From Incurvaria masculella (taxonomy: Eukaryota > Arthropoda > Insecta > Lepidoptera > Incurvariidae), in contig OX335651.1 of NCBI GenBank assembly GCA_946894095.1, forward strand, positions 15,026,501-15,090,500: a stretch of 64,000 nt of DNA. The letters are read 5' to 3'. Numbering within the stretch: the first letter of the stretch is position 1; every line of letters begins with the position of its first letter. Both the position numbers and the translations under genes were made by a program. Below are positions 56,011-64,000 of this stretch, piece after piece. The notes under the pieces are model-generated. The model worked only from the letters and a program-made list of their open reading frames with translations. It had not been told where the DNA came from and did not search any database.

Positions 56011-58375
56011 TTATTTTAACGAAGCCGGACTTAAATGTTAATCATGATAACTCCTATTCTCGACTTTAAGTTACGTCTGTGCCAAATCCCATCAAAATAA
56101 TTGATGTAGCTTACGGGTGAAAGCGTATTTAACAGACAAACTAACTTCTGCATTCATAAAATTATGAATTATTTTACGTTACGCCCCTGCGCTCCAGGTT
56201 TACCTTTCGTTAAGTTTTCGCAAAGCCGACTCAGTTCAGCGGAGTGTGCCTTCAAATAAAAAAAAACTTGTCGAAATTTGAATTTAAAAGTCGCTCCGAC
56301 TCGCCGGCGCGAGATAATCTAATACATTTTATTCGCGGCTCAAACTTGTCAAGAAATCACCGATCTAAAAAATTCCTCGAAGGCGGGCGGGAGCGAATTT
56401 TCATAACCGAATTGTGGAAATTGGACACACTTTGGGTTTCAGCTACTTCATATTCAGATTGTCGTGGCGCCCCTTCCCCCAACCGCCATCCTGCCACCCC
56501 GCGCCCCCGCGCCCCCGGAGGCTTCCTAATTATTCTCACCCACCTTTACACACGATTTCTTGGCACTTGTTAAAAGTTTTCAATTGCGTTAGTCCCACCG
56601 TACTCCGTGCGGAGTACAGTCATTGTCGGAAGGCGAGTGGCTTCGGATTAGTGATACTGGTTTTATTGGGGCATCTCCGCTTCCGTAAATTCCTTAATAT
56701 TGATTGGAAAATTATTGATTTGGAATGAATTTGGTTTGAAGGATTATTCCATACATATATTTTCCATTGTCCCGCTTGCTAACTCGACAAGATTATTCGA
56801 TGCGATGATTTTTGCATCATACCTGCCCGAATATAATCCTGCCGCTTTTATTTTATCATTCAGTTTTGGCGCGCCATTCTAGTCGAAGGGTACAACATGC
56901 GCGCATCGTGTTTGGTCGTGATGGATTAGGCTCACTTTTGCACTATTTCTATGACCAGTCGTTGCAAATGTCACCATCCCTCTTTCTCGTGCTATAACTA
57001 ATTCAATTTCACAGAAATGTTGTCTCATTCTATTCTGCCGCGATTAGATTAATCTATTTTTCGCATGATACATTTCCATATGGCTTGGTCCTACTCTGTT
57101 ACTCTTTACGTTGTAGAGTTTGGTCGCGTGTAAAATTATAGATGTGTGAGTTTTTTAAAAAGGTGGAGGATCGCGTTTGAACTGTCGTCAGTATGGAGAT
57201 ACCGTATCCATTTCTTTTTCATATAAGGCCAAAGCCCGAAACGTGGAAGGCCTCCATGTAAGAAATAAAGTACTTTTGACCACGACCATACGTCAACACC
57301 ACCGAGCCTTCAGTCACCACCGCAATAATTGTATTCATTACGTGACTGATTAGCCGCTTGTCACTTTGTGTTTGCTCTTCAACGTTTTAACATTTTCAAT
57401 TCTTTGTTTAATTTAACAGAAAAAAATACTGATTTAAACGTCAACTTTGAGAGCTTTCATCTCGCAATTATGTCGGTGCAAGAATGTTTAAACTTTCGAG
57501 CTTTTGTTTGGCTATTTTGATGCTTCGAAATGTCACCATGAAACACGTTTCTATTTTCAGTGAATGTCTTTGAAGGTATAAAACTGTTACATGGTTTATC
57601 CTTCGTAAGGGTTTGAATATTTAACAAAATGTTTTTCAAAATGTGTTGATTAGCTTATCGTCACATAACCTTTGACATAGGGACCTTTCTTATCATTATG
57701 CAATCAATACCAGTACAATATAATCAGCACTTTAGTAATAAAGGCCCTTTAAGTGTCGATTAATATAAATCAGCACTTGGTGATTACCAACCTTAGACTT
57801 TCTAAGGTTACCCAGGTTGTACGTGACGGGTCATCACGGCCTTATTTAGCTAATAAAAATTGACAACAATAACTAAAATGTAAGGGGTAGGCAGATACAC
57901 CTCGCGAAATATTTTCATGCTAGTTCGAGTCCGGACTTGAACAATTTCTATAGATTTATTTGATTGATTCACGGTCTATTCTGCGTAATTAAAAATGTAT
58001 TCGTTGGAAATAAATATTTTTCGTAAAACTTCTTTGCTGTCGGGTCTAAAATGTTCTAGCGTTCGGAAAAAATTAAGTCGTATGAAGAAAATGGGAACCG
58101 CCGTGAAGAAGAATGCCTCAGCAGCACCTCCTGTCTAAATAAAACACGCGTGGAGATGGCGGGTAGAGGGCAGTTACATGCATATTTTTATGGATACCAT
58201 ATGTTAGTTTTGACCCTCAGGTGGGGTGACAGCAGGGGAAAGGTAGAAACAATGGTGCTACTGATTTCTCGTAACGTTGCTTGTGCTTGTTTTTTTTTGT
58301 TAGATATCATACCCGCGTTCTTACTGTTCTCAATCATTATCTCCTATATCTCCCATCAAAAACATTAATAACTAA
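56011..58375. other. No gene recognised
   Basis: C-rich patch at 56465-56525; 57695-57795 is the second copy of the small repeat at 29045-29132. Otherwise AT-rich with nothing identifiable. Confidence 0.5.
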
Positions 58376-58377
58376 CT

Positions 58378-58610
58378 TATGTACCCGGCTCCGCTCGGGT
58401 AAATGTCGTTTCGGACTGAAGTTGGGCTGAACCTAACATTTTAACCCCAACTTCCAATCCCCTTTTCACCCAAGTTTAATTTTTGGCACAAAAGGACATA
58501 GGCTATAAGTCCTTTCTCAAGGTCGAGACTCTACCAAATTTCATCAAAATTGGTTCAGCGGTGTAGGCGTGAAAACGTAACTGACAAACATATGCATTTT
58601 TAACGTTTAT
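58378..58610 (+). mobile_element. LINE 3' UTR fragment, best copy
   Basis: TATGTACCCGGCTCCGCTCG, then CCAAATTTCATCAAAATTGG and TTCAGCGGTGTAGGCGTGAA followed by ACTGACAAACA. This phrase is a hallmark of insect LINE 3' ends of RTE-like type. Confidence 0.7.
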
Positions 58611-59829
58611 CTTTATGTTTTTCTTGTGAGCGGTGGTATTGATTAATTAACGACTTAAATTTGAATTAAGTTTTAAACTTATTTTGGAAGTGGCAAAGTA
58701 TGGTTTCCAGTTCTTTTATGCATGGAAAGAGAACTTTTCTATTTTTGACATAGACCTAGCATAACGATTTTTGACCTGTTCAAGTGTAGGTTACCTAATT
58801 AAGAATGAAATAAAACAGTACAATACAATGCATATATCCCATAATAAAAAAATATTTCACGCCTAAAAACCTTTTTTTTTTTCTATTTTTATTAATACTT
58901 TCAATTCACATATACATTCACACAGCAGCTTAACAGCTCACTACTCGAGCGTTTTCTTCCGTAACGACGAAACTTTTGATCAGATATTCAAATGACAAAG
59001 TCTGGTTAGCGGCTGTCAATTCTTTCCCCCAATGCGTGGCCCATTTTTCGCCCCTGCCCCGCGCCCACCCAGCGCCGCATAATTTTTGCCCGTCGCCGGC
59101 GGCATTAGCATTCTCCGTGGGCACTTGGACGCCCAAATTGGATTACGTGTAAGTGTTAAGGCTAAATAGGAAGTGGGGGCTGATGGGATTATGGGCCGCT
59201 GCCCACAAATTGGTAACGATTTTATGATTGTATCGGCTCCGGAATTATGGAGGAAATTCTTGAAAAAAATTCTCGAGGGGATTATGTCGGTCCAGAAGTG
59301 CTTCGAGCGGAATGCGGTGTCCATAATTCACGGATTCTTTTTTCGGTAAATTTTCGGTTTCTGCATGTTTGGGGTTAATCTCTAATCTCCTTAACTGTTT
59401 CCGACACCCATTGACCCCAAACACCTTTGAGCTTTTTTAACAACCCATATAAACGGAGATACGGAACCCTAAGAGCGAGAGTCCTGATGTCTGTATTTTT
59501 GCAAAAATTGAACTTATGCTATTTCGTTTATTTGACAATTTGAATGCATTGCATCTTATTCGGGGAAGTAGCTAAATTAAGCACAACTCGCTGAGGTACG
59601 ATGGTCTTGTTGATTCATACCACATAAGAAGAGAATATGAGTATCTATAAAAATAAATAAAGCCCAAAATATGTCAGTCAAGGTGGTAAACAACATGTAG
59701 TTTTCTTTGGTGAATTTGATCACCTCCAAAGATGTGTTTCTGTTTTATATCATCAAAGCTGGGAGTGCTCAACGAGGTGCGTCAGTATTGGAACAAAAAC
59801 TGCTGCCCTACAAGGCGTAGCCCAGAAGC
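58611..59829. other. No gene recognised
   Basis: AT-rich, with a GC-richer section at 59030-59140. 59457-59473 (GAGATACGGAACCCTAA) looks like a family A tail relic. Confidence 0.5.
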
Positions 59830-59982
59830 CTAAGTCCGTTAATAGATAACTCCACTTTTGAGCGTTAGCGTTATGAGAACACCCAGAACACCCATACAAA
59901 ATTGTACCAAAGCACTTTTCCGTTTCCGGGCTATCTCATAACGCTAACGCTCGAAGGTGGAGTTATCTATTAGCGGACTTAG
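59830..59982. mobile_element. Compact foldback MITE, 153 bp
   Basis: 49-bp arms at 59830-59878 and 59934-59982 with few mismatches: CTAAGTCCGTTAATAGATAA, then CTCCACTTTTGAGCGTTAGC, reversed at the right. Loop about 55 bp. No clear target duplication beyond TA. Confidence 0.85.
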
Positions 59983-60298
59983 TCTTAGGGTTGAGCGTTA
60001 TGCTTTTCCAGGACTCGATACAAGCGCCTTGCCGTGCGTCTCGTAGACGACCCCGGGGTATCCCAGAATTTAAAGACCCGCCAACTCTGAAGGGCCGTAC
60101 GATGTCTCTGTGTTCTAACTTCAGTACCACGGAGAATTCTCTTCGGAGCTGCATGACGTCATCCCTTCGTCCCCTCTCTACTAACGTAGCGAGTTGTCGT
60201 CGAGTTGGAAGAAGCGTTTAAAGTAGCGAGCACGTGCCGGCGGGGGCGGGGCCTGTGGCTCCACCCCCGCAACAAGTTGCCGCGTCCCGCTCCCGCCG

Positions 60299-60475
60299 CC
60301 CACCCCCGCCCCGCCGCCCCGCCGCCCCGCCGCCCCGCCGCCCGCCGCCCGCCGCCCCGCCGCCCCGCCGCCCCGCCGACCCGCCGCCCCGCCGCCCCGC
60401 CGCCCGCCGCCCGCCGCCCCGCCGCCCCGCCGCCCCGCCGACCCGCCGCCCGCCGCCCCGCCGACCCGCCGACAC
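60299..60475 (+). repeat. 10-bp C-rich minisatellite, about 18 units
   Basis: Units CCGCCGCCCC with CCGCCGACCC variants and some 7-bp shortened units. ORFs in five frames across it are Pro/Ala/Arg or Gly/Ala/Arg artefacts. The G-rich strand fits a G-quadruplex pattern. Confidence 0.92.
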
Positions 60476-60664
60476 GTGAGCGCCGCGGAAAATTTGAAAC
60501 TTTTCGCAAAACTTCATGAGTTTTACTCACCGCGGAAACCTTACTCGACCGCGAACGTCACGAAGTGACATTCTTCGATCTGTAGTTTTTCCTCTCCGAA
60601 ACGTCAAATCATTATTCGCTCGGTCAACGATCGTTCAATTACTAAGGTTGTTTTAATTTAGCGC

Positions 60665-60715
60665 TAGCTGAGGTACCCGGCTCCGCTCGGGTCAGACATC
60701 TGTCCACAACGACAC
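60665..60715 (+). mobile_element. LINE 3' tail fragment
   Basis: AGCTGAGGTACCCGGCTCCG then CTCGGGT, as in 58378 and in reverse at 20.95 kb. Confidence 0.5.
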
Positions 60716-61916
60716 TGAAAACCAAGGCAGAAACCGGCTATGAGTGATTTGTCATCCCGAAGCCCGTGCGCTGCCGCCCTCTCCCCTTCCCCCCAGCTGC
60801 CGCCGCGCCGCTCCGCCAGGGCGCGCGGAGCACTCGGGTTCGCATAACAGACACATCTTAACGTTAGCGGAACTGGATTTTATTTAGCCTAACCCGTACC
60901 CCATGTAGTATTATGTACGTTTACTAAGTTTTATTGAATTCGGACGATCGGTTTAAGAGTTATGAAGAGATACAGACAGAACATATTTCTAAAAATCGTC
61001 AATTTAGTTTTAGTATCTTACATAGAGTCTTCAAACGCAGTATCTTATAAAACAAAGTAACTTACTCCATGAACATCCCTTACAGATATTTTTTTGCATA
61101 CATACATCATGACGTTTTTCGGAAACAAGACGTTAGAAATATTTTACGTATACGACACGTTACATAAGAACATTGGTCATTGATTGAGGTTACCTTAAAA
61201 AATCCAAAAATACAGTAGTCTACTAGATGGAAGGATAGTTTTAAGAGGTACGTTATCCGACGATTATTTTTAGTATTATTCTCAGATGCTGATTTCCCTG
61301 TACTTCACTTTTTTTTTCAATGTCGTCTATTTTGTTATTGAAAAATTATTTTACTGTTAAACTTGCTCTTTTCTGACAAATATTTAGTTAGTTAATTCAT
61401 TTGGGATTAAATATCAACAATGATATCATTATTTGGTAAAATAGTGAGTATGATATCTTAAAACCTTCGTAAGCAACGCTGCTAAAATGTTGCAACATTT
61501 GTGAGTCATTTTAATTTCGTTATTAGATTAATTTAAAAATACTTTTATTTTAATTCTTGTTCTGAAATAAATTCTTAAGTTTTGGACGCCATGAATTCAA
61601 TGAGAATAAGTATTTAAATAGTAGTTACTTTTAACACATTATTTACCTAGTCCATTATAACATTTGTTTTCTTATGAAATCGTTTTCTTGGATAGTGTCA
61701 CTACGCTACCTCAAGATATGCTAATATAATAATAATAATTCTCTATTTCAGACAAGAAGTCCATAGACTAGACTATATATATATATTACATTCGCAATAG
61801 AAGAAAAAAAAAACTAATTTAATTTAAAAAAAAACTAATATGAAGACTTGACGTTTTCCCTTAGTCGCTAAATTCACCATGCATGAAAAATCCTTTAAGA
61901 AAGCTCAAATATTGTA
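60716..61916. other. No gene recognised
   Basis: A C-rich patch at 60770-60830 followed by AT-rich DNA. 60930-60990 has a LINE-tail-like phrase (GGACGATCGGTTTAAGAGTT). Confidence 0.5.
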
Positions 61917-61920
61917 TTTA

Positions 61921-62209
61921 GGGCCGATTTTTCAATTCTCAGATAGTACTGCAAGCTGCCAAGAAAAGCCCTTATTGTGTGGCGATTAAGCTAATCAGCA
62001 GAACGTGAAAAAGGCCCTTATAGTACAAATTCACGTTTGTCAATAGGCGGATAGTCATTGCCGGAGAATTATATCTTCTATCACAATTATCTGACTACAA
62101 TTTTACTAAAAAATATTTGGACTTACTATGTCGGATGGATAAGCAGATGCATAAATACATCCGTTGAATAGTTATCTGTCTGTTTATCAGACTATTGAAA
62201 ATTCAGCCC
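61921..62209. mobile_element. MITE family T4, longer copy
   Basis: Inverted ends GGGCCGATTTTTCAAT and, on the complement of the right end, GGGCTGAATTTTCAAT, between TTTA (61917-61920) and TTAA (62210-62213). The interior shares GCCCTTATTGTGTGGCGATT then AAGCTAATCAGCAG with 53.2 kb. Confidence 0.7.
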
Positions 62210-62213
62210 TTAA

Positions 62214-64000
62214 TGTCCAGAATCCACGCCGCTAGGGGCTGCCATCTACCACGTCATTTATTTTATTGGGATTCTTGAAGTGTTCGAAATAGTTGTTGAT
62301 TCCTTTATTTGCTTGGCGACCTTGATTCCCCGTAAAAAAACCCAAACAAAGTATGCATTAACAACCCTCCCGGCAGTTCCGTTGCGTAAATAAAGTCGCT
62401 CGACACCTCCGCCCCTCCCCCCCGCCTCACCCCCGCCACAACGGAAGCGCGCGCTAAATAAAGACAATCATTTATAGACGATAAACTTTCCGATCCTCCC
62501 TCTTGTGAATAGTGGTAAATAAAATAACCGACACCTAGTGTACGGACGCACTATTCCATTTCTCGAAAGTTATAGTTAAAAAGATTAGAGTTTGTTATTT
62601 TTCAGTATTTGCAATAATATGAGTCCACATTTTTATTAGAAAAAAAAAAGGTCTTTTGGGCTTCTAAAATTTAATAAAAATATTATAATGACGCTTTCGT
62701 CATTATAATAAAAATGTAATTCTTCAATTACTTTTATTGTGCAAATTTTTAAGATACATTTGTATGTATTTATGCATTGACATCTTGTATTCAGATTTTT
62801 TCGGTATATTTTCACAAATCATTCAATATAGTAGATGTCGTTGCATAACCTCAAATCGAAGATATATTTTATAATTATAAAAAGCAATACGAAGACTCAT
62901 CGGGCATTTCACACAATCGTGCGTGTATTTTTAAAGTAAAAGCATAACAATTTACGAGAATTACCAACAAATCTCATAGCTGTTTTTATATTAGTGTTCG
63001 GACAGTCTCTGGTTAATGTTCACATCAGAAAGTGTTTACATCGCTAAGTATACTGCTGCGTCTCCTATATTTATTATGTTTAGAACTGGAATAACACTTT
63101 TGGTTTACGATCGTGGGTGGAGAGGTCGAACGTAACGGTATAACTATTCGAAGGCCTCTTGAATATGAATATATAATTTACGCAGAGACAATCCTTCCCT
63201 CCTTCTCTTTTCGCTTGTTTCCTGATAGCGCGCGAGTTCACGTCTCTACAGTTACGTCACACTTCCTTTGTTTTACGTTTCCCTTGAGGTTCGCACTGTC
63301 AGAAACTTTTCCTTAGCATTATCAACGTGATTTATGCTACTGAAAACGTATAATTTTGCAACTGTTTTAAAATATTGCTCGGTTAACACGTTTAACAGGA
63401 TTCAAAGTACTGAACTTAAAAAATAATAATCTTCGAACGCACGTTTGTCAAGTTGGGATAAGTAAACTTGGTGATCTGATGATATATAACATTATACAAA
63501 CATGCAAAAATAAATCTATATACATTTAAAGATAAATTTAAACATATAAACAAATACTAATATGGTTTCTATATTATTCTCTTCTCTAATAATTGACGCT
63601 GTAAATTTTGACCGCATTCTTTCATTTATAAAGAAACATTCAGGCTGTAATAAATGTCAATAAAGTAACTTCAGCATAGTCATATTAGCAGAGTCATGTT
63701 AAAAATATCTAAATACTATTTTCTGTCACCTCTTATTCTTGAAATATTTAAAAAAATATTATTTCGATAATGAATTCACTCCCGTTGAAGATAACTAGCC
63801 AGCACTCTTCCTTTTCGCACTCCCAGGCGCATGTTCATCGCCACCCTACCCATTACCAGCGCCGCCCACTAGCCCGCCCTCAGTCCAACCCTGTTAATTT
63901 AAGAGTGTTCGTATGATTATTTATTTGATAAGTAAACCAAAAGAAATAAGCATGTCTTTACCACCCAAGACATGCCGTGATAAATTAAATCTTAAACACC
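62214..64000. other. No gene recognised
   Basis: A short C-rich patch at 62405-62435 in otherwise AT-rich DNA. 62800-62880 may be a further relic of the repeat at 20.3 and 53.4 kb. No gene seen to the window end. Confidence 0.5.

Noticed and set aside
60159..60530. Arg/Gly/Ala- or Pro-rich proteins at 60.2-60.5 kb
   Set aside because: Open frames in five frames across a GC minisatellite; pure composition effect.

Overview
The window is nuclear genomic DNA from an insect, most likely a moth or butterfly. The reasons are spliced genes with GT/AG introns, AT-rich intergenic sequence, short (TTAGG)n tracts matching the insect telomere unit, and a very high density of short interspersed repeats of a kind I associate with Lepidoptera. 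There are no operons, ribosome binding sites or CRISPR arrays. The species cannot be named from the sequence.

One host gene is recognisable. It is the 3' part of a FoxO forkhead transcription factor on the plus strand, in six exons between 37670 and 46288. The first visible exon starts inside the forkhead domain, at the recognition helix. The last ends in the conserved acidic transactivation region and a stop codon. Exon phases agree at every junction and the exons together encode 370 residues. The N-terminal exon or exons (start codon, first Akt site, first half of the forkhead domain) are not visible in 1-37669, so that stretch is probably the long intron that splits the forkhead domain in FoxO genes. 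Downstream of 46288 are a probable 3' UTR with an AATAAA at 46608 and then gene-poor DNA.

Everything else recognised is mobile or repetitive DNA. The autonomous-element remnants are: a 5'-truncated non-LTR retrotransposon with reverse transcriptase and a C-terminal restriction-like endonuclease (16612-18830); a Penelope-like fragment carrying a GIY-YIG endonuclease inside a 66-bp inverted repeat and a 14-bp direct repeat (47851-48725); and two eroded C-termini of LINE proteins near 9.9 kb and 23.8 kb. The non-autonomous elements include: ten copies of a ~300-bp repeat (family A) with a (GACG)n core; a composite SINE family (family B) whose tail is joined to a 5S rRNA-like head in some copies and a tRNA-like head in another; several foldback elements with TTAA, TA or 8-bp target duplications; a 165-bp tandem array followed by an inverted copy; and many LINE 3' tails.

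Several elements are nested, so insertions can be ordered. The best case is a large inverted-repeat element present at about 7.2-8.0 kb and 22.4-23.4 kb. One copy is split by a TTAA element, the other by a family A repeat.

GC-rich islands at 2.4, 4.6, 6.7, 13.3, 26.4, 30.6 and 60.3 kb contain C/G-rich microsatellites or 10-bp minisatellites. Their apparent ORFs are low-complexity and are not annotated as genes. All homology statements are by eye, with no database search.
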